Positions 1-8,542 of a DNA stretch of 36,453 nt are shown piece after piece. The notes beneath the pieces are model-generated. The model did not search any database and was not told the DNA's origin. It worked only from the letters and a program-made list of their open reading frames with translations. The DNA is from Gelidibacter mesophilus DSM 14095 (GTDB taxonomy: Bacteria; Bacteroidota; Bacteroidia; Flavobacteriales; Flavobacteriaceae): assembly GCF_000423005.1 (NCBI RefSeq), contig NZ_AUHD01000019.1, forward strand, positions 1 to 36,453, read 5' to 3'. Both the position numbers and the translations under genes were made by a program. Each line of letters begins with the position of its first letter. Position 1 is the first letter of the stretch.

Positions 1-1
1 G

Positions 2-286
2 GATAAATGGAGAGGTTACAGGCCCATTGCAAAAGCCTACAACATCAAACAAATAGAAAGTAACAAGGGATTAAATTTTAAAGCGCTCCATACAATGATA
101 CACCAGGTCAAATCTTGGATAAGAACAACCTATTCCTGGGTAAGTCCTGACAATCTAAACAGGTATTTTAATGAGTTTTGTTTTAGAATAAACCGCTCAC
201 AGAGCAAAGCCACAATATTCAACAATCTTATTGTGAAAATGGTGCAAAGAGACAAAATATATCAGACAGAATTAATAAGCAACTAA
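2..286 (+). mobile_element. IS1595-type (ISXO2-like) transposase, C-terminal part
   Basis: The window opens inside an open frame (frame 2) that stops with TAA at 284-286. It reads DKWRGYRPIAKAYNI, followed later by SWIRTTYSWVSPDNLNRYF and FCFRINR. This matches the end of the DDE domain of ISXO2-like/IS1595 transposases: the D of the D-x-W-x-G-Y block (second catalytic Asp), then the TYxxVSPxxLxRYxxEFxxRxNR tail. The position where family members have the third acidic residue (usually in a TIEGFWS-like block) reads IHQVKSW, so His or another residue may replace it; some IS1595 subgroups are known to vary here. The 5' part lies outside the window, so I cannot tell whether the element is intact. 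An internal ATG at 95 is not a real start because the homologous frame continues upstream of it. Confidence 0.7.
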
Positions 287-342
287 CTACTGACCTCTGA
301 CGTCTAATTTATGTATTTTAGCACTCTAAATAAGTTTTCAGA

Positions 343-1119
343 ATGAATAAGAAACCACTGATATTAGTGACTAATGACGATGGGATTACCGCTCCGGGAT
401 TGCGCACATTAATTGAAGTCATGAATACTATTGGCGACGTCGTTGTAGTGGCACCTGACAGCCCACAAAGCGGTATGGGCCATGCGATTACTGTCAATTC
501 GACACTTTATGTGGAAAACGTTGAAATTGACGACAATAAACAAATTGAATATAGCTGTTCTGGCACACCCGCTGATTGCGTTAAATTAGCCGTAAAACAA
601 ATTTTGGACAGACGCCCGGATATTTGTGTTTCTGGTATCAATCATGGATCCAACTCCTCCATAAACGTCATTTACTCCGGCACCATGAGTGCTGCTTTGG
701 AAGCTGGCATTGAAGGCATTCCCGCTATAGGCTTTTCATTATGTGATTATAATTGGGGTGCAAATTTTGAGGCCTGTAAAGGTTTTGTAAAAACAATTAC
801 CGAAAACGTCCTGAAAAACGGACTTCCCAAAGGCGTCGTCTTAAATGTGAATATCCCAAATTTGCCCAAAGAAGATATAAAAGGCATTAAAGTATGCAGA
901 CAAGCTAAAGCCAATTGGGAAGAAGAATTTGATAAACGTCAAAATCCAAACGGTCGCGACTATTATTGGCTCGCTGGAAAATTTGTAAATTTAGATGAAG
1001 GTGAAGATACTGATGAATGGGCTTTGGAGCATGGTTATGTTTCTTTAGTGCCCGTTCAGTTTGATTTGACCGCCCACCATTGTATTCAAAATTTAAACAC
1101 TTGGAATTTAAATGATTAA
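343..1119 (+). CDS. surE: 5'/3'-nucleotidase SurE
   Basis: A 258-residue protein of normal SurE length. SurE hydrolyses nucleoside monophosphates (and short polyphosphates) in a metal-dependent way, in the cytoplasm. The N-terminus has the family signature LVTNDDG with metal ligands Asp12 and Asp13, followed by APDSPQSG (Ser43) and SGINHGSN (Asn100), which are the remaining ligands of the known metal site. The C-terminus ends in a typical L-T-x-x beta segment (VPVQFDLTAHH). The ATG lies 56 bp after the transposase stop. It overlaps the next small membrane gene by 8 bp and precedes lpxB, a gene order seen in other flavobacteria, so the three are probably co-transcribed. I am confident of the family. 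Confidence 0.95.
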   Translation: MNKKPLILVTNDDGITAPGLRTLIEVMNTIGDVVVVAPDSPQSGMGHAITVNSTLYVENVEIDDNKQIEYSCSGTPADCVKLAVKQILDRRPDICVSGINHGSNSSINVIYSGTMSAALEAGIEGIPAIGFSLCDYNWGANFEACKGFVKTITENVLKNGLPKGVVLNVNIPNLPKEDIKGIKVCRQAKANWEEEFDKRQNPNGRDYYWLAGKFVNLDEGEDTDEWALEHGYVSLVPVQFDLTAHHCIQNLNTWNLND

Positions 1120-1396
1120 AAAAGAATTATTCATCGGTTTTATAGTAGGTCTGATTGCCAATACGCTTGGTTTTATCATTGCCATTCTTGTTTTTGGAAA
1201 TGGCGAAGATATTGGTACCGCATTTAAACAGTCCTTAGCACAGGGGTTCTTTAGCAAATTAATCAGCATGGGTGCCTTACTTAATCTTGTGGTTTTTTTC
1301 TTGTTTATAAGAATAAAACGCGATTATCGCGCCAGGGGCGTTATTTTCGCAACGATTGCAGTAACGATTGTGACATTTTTATTAAATTACAGATAA
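1112..1396 (+). CDS. Small integral membrane protein between surE and lpxB
   Basis: A 94-residue, very hydrophobic protein. Three membrane segments are visible: roughly residues 7-29 (FIGFIVGLIANTLGFIIAIL), 49-66 (LISMGALLNLVVFFLFI) and 76-91, with basic residues (RIKRDYRAR) in the loop before the last one. Its ATG overlaps the end of surE by 8 bp, which argues for translational coupling. Its position between surE and lpxB hints at an envelope role, but no motif indicates a function and I do not assign one. Confidence 0.8.
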   Translation: MIKKELFIGFIVGLIANTLGFIIAILVFGNGEDIGTAFKQSLAQGFFSKLISMGALLNLVVFFLFIRIKRDYRARGVIFATIAVTIVTFLLNYR

Positions 1397-1448
1397 AAAC
1401 AAATACTGTTCCAACTGTTTTCGATTACTAAACTCCGATTCATATAAA

Positions 1449-2576
1449 ATGAAATATTACATCATTGCTGGCGAAGCCTCTGGGGATCTCCATGGTGCCA
1501 ATCTTATGAAAGCCTTGCAAAAGCAAGATGTCAACGCTCAATTTAGGTTTTGGGGAGGCGATTTAATGGAAGCGGTCAGTCCTACGCTTGTAAAACATTA
1601 CCGCGATTTGGCTTTTATGGGTTTTTTAGAAGTGGTCATGAATTTGAGAACCATTACCAAAAATCTCAGCTTTTGCAAACTAGATATTGAAGAATACGAT
1701 CCTGACGTTATCATCTTTATCGACTATCCTGGTTTTAATTTACGAATTGCCAAATGGGCCAAAGAAAAGCATTATAGAACACATTATTATATTTCGCCTC
1801 AAATTTGGGCCTGGAAAGAAAACAGGATTCATGCCATAAAACGTGATGTTGATAAAATGTATGTCATCCTTCCATTTGAAAAATCATTTTATGAAGACAA
1901 ACATAACTATCCCGTTGAATTTGTTGGCCATCCTCTAATCGACGCCATTGCTGACCGCAATCAAGTAAGCGAATACCAGTTCAGAGCAAAACGGGCACTA
2001 TCAGATAAACCAATAATCGCCTTACTTCCTGGGAGCAGAAAGCAAGAAATACGAAAAATGCTCGAAGTAATGCTGAGCGTGGTAAAGGATTTTGAAGACT
2101 ATCAATTTGTCATCGCAGGTGCACCGAGTCAGGATTATGAATTTTATAGCAATTTTATAAAAAAAGAAAATGTGTCGTTTGTAAATAATATGACCTACGA
2201 TCTTTTGAGCTTGGCTACTGCAGCCTTAGTTACCTCAGGCACTGCAACCTTAGAAACTGCCCTGTTTAAAGTCCCAGAAGTGGTTTGTTATAAAGGAAGT
2301 TGGTTGTCTTACCATATTGCAAAACGCGTGATCAAGCTCCAATATATCTCCCTCGTCAATTTAATCATGGATCAACCTGTGGTCACCGAATTGATTCAGG
2401 ATGATTTTAATTCCAGACGACTCAGAACAGAATTGCAAAAAATTCTCCAACCCGAAAAAAGGGAAGAATTATTTATGCAGTATTTTGAACTGGAAAAAAA
2501 ATTAGGTGGCAAAGGAGCCAGCGAAAAAACAGCAAAATTGATTTACGAAGACGTTAAAAAACATAAAACACAGTAA
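1449..2576 (+). CDS. lpxB: Lipid-A-disaccharide synthase LpxB
   Basis: A 375-residue glycosyltransferase (GT19) that joins UDP-2,3-diacylglucosamine and lipid X into the lipid A disaccharide at the inner face of the cytoplasmic membrane. The sequence opens with YYIIAGEASGDLHGA, the LpxB N-terminal signature. It contains IDYPGFNLRIAK, the block ISPQIWAWKENR, the nucleotide-binding segment LLPGSRKQEI and the C-terminal SGTATLETAL motif. Length matches the family (about 370-390). It lies 52 bp downstream of the small membrane gene in the same direction as surE. Its presence shows the organism makes lipid A, in agreement with the lptC gene on the other strand at 20750-21316. Confidence 0.96.
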   Translation: MKYYIIAGEASGDLHGANLMKALQKQDVNAQFRFWGGDLMEAVSPTLVKHYRDLAFMGFLEVVMNLRTITKNLSFCKLDIEEYDPDVIIFIDYPGFNLRIAKWAKEKHYRTHYYISPQIWAWKENRIHAIKRDVDKMYVILPFEKSFYEDKHNYPVEFVGHPLIDAIADRNQVSEYQFRAKRALSDKPIIALLPGSRKQEIRKMLEVMLSVVKDFEDYQFVIAGAPSQDYEFYSNFIKKENVSFVNNMTYDLLSLATAALVTSGTATLETALFKVPEVVCYKGSWLSYHIAKRVIKLQYISLVNLIMDQPVVTELIQDDFNSRRLRTELQKILQPEKREELFMQYFELEKKLGGKGASEKTAKLIYEDVKKHKTQ

Positions 2577-2634
2577 CTGTTTCTTGAATTTTATACTTTC
2601 AAAATCCAATCAGCGTTTAAAGCACACTTAGTTA

Positions 2635-2665
2635 TTGCAACAATATCGCAATACATCTATATTTG
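2635..2665 (+). promoter_or_regulatory. Bacteroidota-type promoter of the first NlpC/P60 gene
   Basis: TTG at 2635-2637 and TATATTTG at 2658-2665 match the Bacteroidota -33 and -7 elements (TTG ... TAnnTTTG) with a 20-bp spacer. The -7 box ends only 5 bp before the ATG at 2671, so transcription would begin at or just before the start codon. The TTG could be mistaken for a start codon of a longer reading frame; I read it as the -33 element. Confidence 0.6.
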
Positions 2666-2670
2666 GCCTT

Positions 2671-3267
2671 ATGAAAAACAGTGCTTTACTTCTTCTTGTA
2701 GCGATTGGCTTTAGCAGTTGCAAATCCGCAAAAAACAGTGCGACCATCACCTCTCCAACCGCAAAAGTTGAATCACATCCAATAAATCTTAGTTTGGCTC
2801 CTATCCTTACCATTGCCGCCAAGACTATTGAATTCAACTCTTTAGATTTACATTCGCTGGTAGAAATTCCAAAACCCGTCGAATCACGCGCTACCCGCAT
2901 TGTTGATTATGCGTTTGCATTTGATGGCGTAAAATACAAACGCGGTGGCACTACAAAAGAGGGCATGGATTGCTCGGGTTTGGTAGTCACCACGTTTAAC
3001 AGTGAAAACATTTCATTACCTAGATCCTCTAGAGAGATAGCACTTACGGGGAATTCAGTGGATCTAAAAGATGTTGACAAGGGCGATCTTTTATTCTTTG
3101 CGACACGCAGGAACAGCAAGACCATTAGCCATGTAGGAATTGTTACGACGGCAAGAGATGGTTTTGTGGAGTTTATCCATGCTAGTACCAGTAGTGGCGT
3201 TATAGTTTCTAACATGGCCGAAAAATATTGGCATTTTGCCTTCATCAAAGCAAGACGTGTTATATAA
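2671..3267 (+). CDS. NlpC/P60-family lipoprotein (C40 peptidase), copy 1
   Basis: A predicted cell-wall endopeptidase (gamma-D-Glu-diaminopimelate type) of 198 residues. I start it at ATG 2671 because this gives a clean lipoprotein signal (MKNSALLLLVAIGFSSC, lipid-anchored Cys17); the upstream TTG at 2635 would spoil the signal peptide and falls in the promoter. The NlpC/P60 domain occupies about residues 75-198 with catalytic Cys101 (GMDCSGL), His154 (SHVGIV) and His170 (FIHAS). Compared with its neighbour it has about 26 extra residues between the lipid anchor and the domain. The domain is about 73% identical to the next gene by hand alignment, so the two are a tandem duplication. Confidence 0.88.
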   Translation: MKNSALLLLVAIGFSSCKSAKNSATITSPTAKVESHPINLSLAPILTIAAKTIEFNSLDLHSLVEIPKPVESRATRIVDYAFAFDGVKYKRGGTTKEGMDCSGLVVTTFNSENISLPRSSREIALTGNSVDLKDVDKGDLLFFATRRNSKTISHVGIVTTARDGFVEFIHASTSSGVIVSNMAEKYWHFAFIKARRVI

Positions 3268-3342
3268 CACCAATTAAACAGCTAGCTTTTTGCTGAAAGT
3301 TACAATAAATTGATATTTTTATAAAAAATTTCCTTTTAACCA

Positions 3343-3861
3343 ATGAAAAAGATTGCCCTACTCCTTCTTTTACTTATTGCATTTAGCAGCTGTAAATCCT
3401 CCAAAAGAAGCTCCAATACTAAAACCAAGACTACCAAAATTGATAAAAGATCAAGAGCCTCTTCTTCGACTTCTGACCCAAAAGCCGATAAAGTAGTGGA
3501 TTACGCACTGCAGTTTGATGGGGTGAGATATAAATATGGTGGTACTACTAAAAAAGGAATGGATTGTTCTGGATTAATAGTCACTTCGTTTGATAGTGAA
3601 AACATTCCTTTGCCAAGAACTACTGGCGATCTATCAGTGACAGGTGAATGGGTAGACCTTAAAAAAGTATCAAAAGGCGATCTATTATTTTTTGCCACCA
3701 GAAAAAATAGTAGAAAGGTCAACCACGTCGGAATTGTCACGACCGCAAGAGATGGGTTTGTAGAATTCATACATGCTAGCACCAGTAGCGGCGTAATGAT
3801 TTCAAATATGGCAGAAAAATATTGGTATTTTGCCTTCGTACAGGCAAGACGTGTTTTATAG
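3343..3861 (+). CDS. NlpC/P60-family lipoprotein (C40 peptidase), copy 2
   Basis: A 172-residue paralogue of the preceding gene. The lipoprotein signal is MKKIALLLLLLIAFSSC (Cys17), followed by a Lys/Ser/Thr-rich linker (residues 18-46) likely exposed in the periplasm. The peptidase domain has Cys75 (GMDCSGL), His128 (NHVGIV) and His144 (FIHAS), so the triad is complete. A run of about 24 residues around HVGIVTTARDGFVEF is identical in both copies. It lies 75 bp after copy 1 and 25 bp before the ComEC gene. Likely a murein endopeptidase; the exact bond cut is inferred from the family. Confidence 0.88.
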   Translation: MKKIALLLLLLIAFSSCKSSKRSSNTKTKTTKIDKRSRASSSTSDPKADKVVDYALQFDGVRYKYGGTTKKGMDCSGLIVTSFDSENIPLPRTTGDLSVTGEWVDLKKVSKGDLLFFATRKNSRKVNHVGIVTTARDGFVEFIHASTSSGVMISNMAEKYWYFAFVQARRVL

Positions 3862-3886
3862 ACCTTATTTTTAGTAACTTAGATTT

Positions 3887-5929
3887 ATGAAGTTACTCGA
3901 TTTTGCGCTCATCAAAATTACCTTATGCCTCATTGCAGGCATTCTTTTTGCGCATTATACTAACTTTCCCAAAGGCCATACCTTACTCATAACATTCAGC
4001 TTTATTCTTAGTCTTTGGGCCGTTCTCAAAATTGAAAACAAGCGTCTGGTCAAGTCTTTAGGCTTTAGTATTCTGACTTTTTTTACATTTATCGCTATTG
4101 GCAGCTTAACGTATCAATGGCATGATCAAAAAGATTTCAAGCATCATTACGCCCAACGGAAGGACCTCAAATTAGACTCCATAAAAACGGTAACCTTCCA
4201 GATTAGGGAAGTGCTCAAACCTGGGACTAATTACGAAAAATATCGTGTTGAAATTCTCAAAATAAACAATCAAGTTCATAGAGGCAAGATTCTTTTAAAT
4301 GTTAAGAAGGATAGTGTTTTTGCTGCTCATAAAGTGGATGACATTCTTGTTGCGGCAGGGCCTCTACGTGATTTAAACTCTAAGCTGAATCCCTATCAAT
4401 TTGATTATAAAGCATATCTAGAAAACCAATATGTTTATCACCAACTATTTGTAGATCACTCAAAACTTCTAAAAGTTTCATCTGAAGTTCATACACTTTT
4501 GGGGTACGCTGCCCAACTTAGAACCCGAATCAACAAAGAATTAAAGCGCTACAATTTTAGACCAGATGAATTAGCGCTAATTAATGCGTTGTTATTGGGA
4601 CAGCGTCAAGATATTAGTAATGATATATTGGACAGCTATTCCAAAGCAGGAGCCATTCATATTCTCGCAGTTTCCGGACTTCATGTTGGTATAATTTTAT
4701 ATCTGCTGAGTTCACTGTTTAAACCTTTAGAATATTTTAGACATGGCAGAATCCTAAAAACGGTGCTAATTGTGATCTTTCTATGGAGTTTTGCAGTTGT
4801 AGCCGGATTGTCGGCATCAGTGACCAGAGCAGTCACAATGTTCAGCATTGTAGCTATTGGCATCAATTTGAAGCGGCCTTCCAACATCTATAACACTTTG
4901 GCTATCTCCATGTTTTTCCTCTTGCTGTTCAAACCCTTATTTCTATTTGATGTTGGGTTTCAGATGAGCTATTCAGCGGTGTTTGCAATTGTGAGTATGC
5001 AACCGCATTTAGTAAAATTATGGCAACCAAAATTCAAACCGGTTAAGAAATTATGGGAAATTTTCACCATTACTATGGCCGCTCAAATTGGCGTTATGCC
5101 CATTAGTTTGTTTTACTTCCATCAATTCCCAGGGTTGTTCTTTGTTTCAAACCTGGTCATTATTCCTGTTTTAGGACTTATTCTAGGCATGGGCATTCTC
5201 GTGATACTGATGGCAGTATTGAATATTCTCCCTTATTGGATAGCAGACTTGTACGGCAGCATGATCAGCATGATGAATAGTTTTGTACGTTGGGTTGCTC
5301 TTCAAGAGAAGTTTATCTTCCATGATATCTCCTTTAGCATCCTACAAGTACTGACTTCCTATCTAATGATCATAAGCTTGTTTTCGCTATATAAAAAACC
5401 AAATTTCAGAAGACTCACTGCGACGATGGTATCTATTTTAATACTTCAGATGGTTTTGATTTTCGAAAAGCAGAAGAATCAAACAGATGAGTTGATTGTC
5501 TTTCACAAGAGTAGATTTAGCGTGATTGGACTAAAAACGAACACGTCTTTAACTGTTTCGCATAATCTTGACAGCATGAGTGTTATCAAAGATCATATCC
5601 TCAGAAATTACAAAGTCGGGAATTCAGTTAGTTCAGTACAGGAAGACACTTTGCAAAACCTCTACCTATTTCACGATAAGAAATTTTTGGTGATTGACAG
5701 TTTAGGAATCTATAGAGTACCAGAGTTACATCCTGAGTATGTAATTTTAAGAAATTCGCCAAAAATCAACCTATCTCGTATGTTGGATTCCGTGAGGCCG
5801 GAATTAATTATTGCAGATGGCAGTAATTTCAAAAGTTATATACAACGTTGGGAAGCTACTTGTATAAAAAAAGATGTCCCATTCCATTTAACAAGTAAGG
5901 AGGGCGCTTTTGTGTTAAAGAATGACTGA
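3887..5929 (+). CDS. ComEC/Rec2-family DNA-uptake channel with degenerate C-terminal domain
   Basis: A 680-residue polytopic membrane protein. ComEC carries single-stranded DNA across the inner membrane during natural transformation. The N-terminal part has two membrane segments and a soluble DUF4131-like/OB region (about residues 28-195), then the ComEC core begins with ALLLGQR (235-240) and the hallmark HILAVSGLHVGII (258-270), followed by many hydrophobic helices to about residue 500. The remaining about 180 residues correspond in position to the metallo-beta-lactamase domain of Bacillus-type ComEC, but no HxHxDH metal motif is present; a related end block (PELIIADGSNFKSYI) is visible. So any nuclease activity is probably lost. 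Gene symbol left empty since a role in transformation is inferred. Confidence 0.88.
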   Translation: MKLLDFALIKITLCLIAGILFAHYTNFPKGHTLLITFSFILSLWAVLKIENKRLVKSLGFSILTFFTFIAIGSLTYQWHDQKDFKHHYAQRKDLKLDSIKTVTFQIREVLKPGTNYEKYRVEILKINNQVHRGKILLNVKKDSVFAAHKVDDILVAAGPLRDLNSKLNPYQFDYKAYLENQYVYHQLFVDHSKLLKVSSEVHTLLGYAAQLRTRINKELKRYNFRPDELALINALLLGQRQDISNDILDSYSKAGAIHILAVSGLHVGIILYLLSSLFKPLEYFRHGRILKTVLIVIFLWSFAVVAGLSASVTRAVTMFSIVAIGINLKRPSNIYNTLAISMFFLLLFKPLFLFDVGFQMSYSAVFAIVSMQPHLVKLWQPKFKPVKKLWEIFTITMAAQIGVMPISLFYFHQFPGLFFVSNLVIIPVLGLILGMGILVILMAVLNILPYWIADLYGSMISMMNSFVRWVALQEKFIFHDISFSILQVLTSYLMIISLFSLYKKPNFRRLTATMVSILILQMVLIFEKQKNQTDELIVFHKSRFSVIGLKTNTSLTVSHNLDSMSVIKDHILRNYKVGNSVSSVQEDTLQNLYLFHDKKFLVIDSLGIYRVPELHPEYVILRNSPKINLSRMLDSVRPELIIADGSNFKSYIQRWEATCIKKDVPFHLTSKEGAFVLKND

Positions 5930-5993
5930 ATGTAGGCTTAGTTCTATTTCCCCCTTATATAACTGAGCCCAACGAAGCGCAAATACATAAATC

Positions 5994-6029
5994 AAAAAAT
6001 CCTTTCTACTGAACAGTAAAAGGGATTTT
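5994..6029. terminator. Bidirectional terminator between comEC-like gene and thioredoxin gene
   Basis: AAAAAATCC at 5994-6002 and GGGATTTT near 6022-6029 flank ACTGAACAGT, giving an imperfect hairpin with A-rich 5' and T-rich 3' sides. It sits between two convergent genes and could end both transcripts. Confidence 0.5.
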
Positions 6030-6090
6030 ATATATTTTTAAGAGGACGCTGAAAATATAACCTATTATAAAGTCTGCTTATTCTAAGGAC

Positions 6091-6639
6091 CTACCCCTTA
6101 AATGCTGGTTTAAATGCGGAATAAAATGCATTAAAATCCTCTTGAGTTTTCATTTCCTTGTGTTTGTCCTTTAGGAACATCTTAAGATATAACTCCAATT
6201 GTTGCGGATTTTGATAGCCTCTAACTGGGGTAATGACATCAGCGTTCTCATCAAAAAAGACAATTGTAGGATAGGCATTTACTTGAAGGGCATGGGTTAA
6301 ATCATGGACACTATTTCTACGACTAGCCATTTCAGCTTTATAGCCTTTGTTAGCATAGGTATTGCCTTTATAGTTGATTTTCTCGTTGCCTTCAGCATCA
6401 AACTTTACAGCGTAATAATTATCGTTTACATATTTGGCAACATCCGGATTCTGGAAAGTGTTTTTATCTAACATCTTACATGGACCACACCAGTTGGTAT
6501 AAACGTCCATCATAATTTTTTTTGGATTTTTTTTCTGAAGTTTCAAGGCTTCTTCAAAACTGACCCAGTTTATTTCTTGTGCGATAGTATTGAAAGACAT
6601 TGAAGCCACCAATACCATTACCAATCCTAATTTTTTCAT
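6091..6639 (-). CDS. Secreted thioredoxin-family protein
   Basis: A 182-residue protein with a Sec signal peptide (about residues 1-20, cleavage after SFNTIA) and a thioredoxin fold. The active site is WCGPC (Cys51, Cys54), preceded by a beta strand IMMDVYTN, and the cis-Pro loop is NAYPTIVFF. This arrangement fits periplasmic thioredoxin-like/DUF255-type proteins that reduce or isomerise disulfides outside the cytoplasm. It is 88 bp downstream of the last POT transporter on the same strand but has its own TAnnTTTG box, so it need not belong to the peptide operon. The partner and substrate cannot be read from sequence. Confidence 0.85.
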   Translation of the reverse strand: MKKLGLVMVLVASMSFNTIAQEINWVSFEEALKLQKKNPKKIMMDVYTNWCGPCKMLDKNTFQNPDVAKYVNDNYYAVKFDAEGNEKINYKGNTYANKGYKAEMASRRNSVHDLTHALQVNAYPTIVFFDENADVITPVRGYQNPQQLELYLKMFLKDKHKEMKTQEDFNAFYSAFKPAFKG

Positions 6640-6655
6640 GTGATATTTTTTTTTG

Positions 6656-6663
6656 CAAATCTA
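6656..6663 (-). promoter_or_regulatory. -7 promoter element of the thioredoxin gene
   Basis: On the minus strand this reads TAGATTTG, a match to TAnnTTTG, 16 bp upstream of the start codon. A TTG at ideal distance for the -33 element is not present (the nearest are about 11 and 23 bp away), so support is partial. Confidence 0.4.
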
Positions 6664-6727
6664 AGTTGAAACTACAAAAAACGCTCCAAAAGTGCGGCTT
6701 TTGACGTTTCTTTAACAAATTTCTAAA

Positions 6728-8533
6728 TTATCTGACGCCGTGCATCAATTTTTTCAGAACAGGATTTAAAATCATGGAGACAAGGCCAACAGCAATAGGC
6801 ACCACAGCAAAAATCAAGAAGAAGGTACCCAAAGAGTATTCTTCTGAAATTTTATCGATCATTCCTCCCATTGTATTCGCCAACTTCTGTCCGACAGCAA
6901 TTGCCAAGTACCACACTCCAAACATAAAACCAATCATCCGTGCAGGCACCAATTTACTTAAATAGGATAATCCTAATGGTGATAAACAAAGCTCTCCCAT
7001 GGTGTGGAACAAGTAGGCCAAAATCAAGAATATCATGCTTACAGAGGCCGTTTGAGCTCCTGAAGGGATATCTGAAGCCCCATAAGATAACACTGCAAAT
7101 CCTACCCCCAACAAGACCAATCCAATGGCATATTTTATAGCGGCACTCGGATTGTATTTGCTTTCCCACCATTTAGAGAAAATCGGCGCCAGAGTGATTA
7201 TAAAGAAGGAGTTCAAAATACCGAACCAAGTAGCATCAACTTTCAGTTCTTCAGAGAAGGATTTGTCATAAATACGATACACTACGAGAATCCATAAGCC
7301 AAGAAAAGCGATGGCCAACATAATATTTGAAGCACCAATTTTGGTAAATGTCTTTTTAAAAATCAAAACGATCACATATGTAATAATGATCAAAGGGATG
7401 GTTGTTAATAATCCATCAACAATTTTAAATATTGTGGCGGTACTGCCTACCAAATCTCTGTTGGTATAATCACTGGCAAACAAGGTCATTGAGCCAAGGG
7501 ATTGTTCAAAGAAAGCAAAAAAGAAAACGGTGAACAACGCAAAAATGGAAACGGCAACAAGACGATCTCTAACAATAGGAATATAGCGGGAGATACGCAT
7601 TATCAGCAAAACTAAGAAGAGCACTAATGCTCCAATAACAATAACGTTTGATCCGCTCATTTCTCCCCATTCAAACGGTAAAGAAACGGTAAAAGGCGTT
7701 AAACTTTTTTCACCAATTTTTTCTAAAGGATCATTAAACAAATAAAGAAGTCCACCAATAGATGAAAGTGCTATAAGAATCTTATCAAATGTTGTAAAAG
7801 GATTCAACTTAATAGCCGCTTCAATTTCTTCCTTAACAACATTTGGATCAGAAGTGTCTTCACCTTCATGTAAAACGACATCAATTTTCTTAGATGGCGC
7901 GGCTCCTACTTTTCCGAAGATTTTATGTGCCAATAAAAACTGTAGCATCCCTAAAAGCATAAAAATTCCGGCAAGTCCAAAACCGTATGCCCACCCGTAA
8001 TTTTCAGCTAAATACCCACAAAGCATCATCCCAAAAAAGGCTCCTGCATTCACACCCATGTAGAAAATAGTGTATGCCCCATCTTTTTTAGACTCCCTAC
8101 TTTTATACATCTCAGAAATGATTGATGTAATATTTGGCTTAAAAAATCCAGTTCCAAGCACTAATAAAGCCAAACCTAAGTAAAACGAAAATGTCGTTTC
8201 GAGGGCCATAGCAGCGTGTCCAAGCGTCATAATAACACAACCAATCACCACAGCTATGCGATAGCCTGTCCATTTATCAGCTATCCATCCACCAATAATA
8301 GGCGTTAAATATAACAGTGAAGCGTAGGTACCAATTAATGCCAAGGCATGTTCACGAGGCCAATCCCACCCAGGGTTGTCACTCATCATGGGTGCGGTTA
8401 AAAACAAAATGAGGAGGATACGCATGCCGTAAAAGGAAAAACGTTCCCACATCTCCGTGAAAAAAAGAATAAATAATCCTACTGGATGCCCAAGTACGGT
8501 GTCTTTAAAAAGATTTTCAATATCAGTATTCAT
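6728..8533 (-). CDS. POT-family peptide/H+ symporter, copy 1 (14-helix type)
   Basis: A 601-residue proton-coupled oligopeptide transporter (POT/PTR2, major facilitator superfamily). The N-terminus has the POT signature FFTEMWERFSFYG (ExxERF: Glu27, Glu30, Arg31), then FYMGVNAGAF and FFKPNITSI. It carries an additional segment of roughly 100 residues (about 215-320) between the N- and C-terminal bundles, with an acidic stretch (HEGEDTSDP) and two extra hydrophobic helices, as in bacterial 14-helix POTs. It ends in ILNPVLKKLMHGVR, nearly the same as copy 3. It lies 9 bp after copy 2, third transporter of a tandem set behind a dipeptidyl peptidase, so di- or tripeptides are the probable substrates. 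Confidence 0.92.
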   Translation of the reverse strand: MNTDIENLFKDTVLGHPVGLFILFFTEMWERFSFYGMRILLILFLTAPMMSDNPGWDWPREHALALIGTYASLLYLTPIIGGWIADKWTGYRIAVVIGCVIMTLGHAAMALETTFSFYLGLALLVLGTGFFKPNITSIISEMYKSRESKKDGAYTIFYMGVNAGAFFGMMLCGYLAENYGWAYGFGLAGIFMLLGMLQFLLAHKIFGKVGAAPSKKIDVVLHEGEDTSDPNVVKEEIEAAIKLNPFTTFDKILIALSSIGGLLYLFNDPLEKIGEKSLTPFTVSLPFEWGEMSGSNVIVIGALVLFLVLLIMRISRYIPIVRDRLVAVSIFALFTVFFFAFFEQSLGSMTLFASDYTNRDLVGSTATIFKIVDGLLTTIPLIIITYVIVLIFKKTFTKIGASNIMLAIAFLGLWILVVYRIYDKSFSEELKVDATWFGILNSFFIITLAPIFSKWWESKYNPSAAIKYAIGLVLLGVGFAVLSYGASDIPSGAQTASVSMIFLILAYLFHTMGELCLSPLGLSYLSKLVPARMIGFMFGVWYLAIAVGQKLANTMGGMIDKISEEYSLGTFFLIFAVVPIAVGLVSMILNPVLKKLMHGVR

Positions 8534-8542
8534 AACCTGTTG

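Noticed and set aside
95-286. Free-standing 63-residue gene starting at 95
   Set aside because: The frame continues upstream to the window edge with transposase motifs, so it is a truncated transposase.
2635-2670. TTG start at 2635 for the first NlpC/P60 gene
   Set aside because: The extra 12 residues break the lipoprotein signal, and the TTG forms the -33 promoter element.
2628-3782. Several minus-strand frames under the two NlpC/P60 genes
   Set aside because: Shadows of the plus-strand genes; they mirror each other because of the duplication, not because they code.
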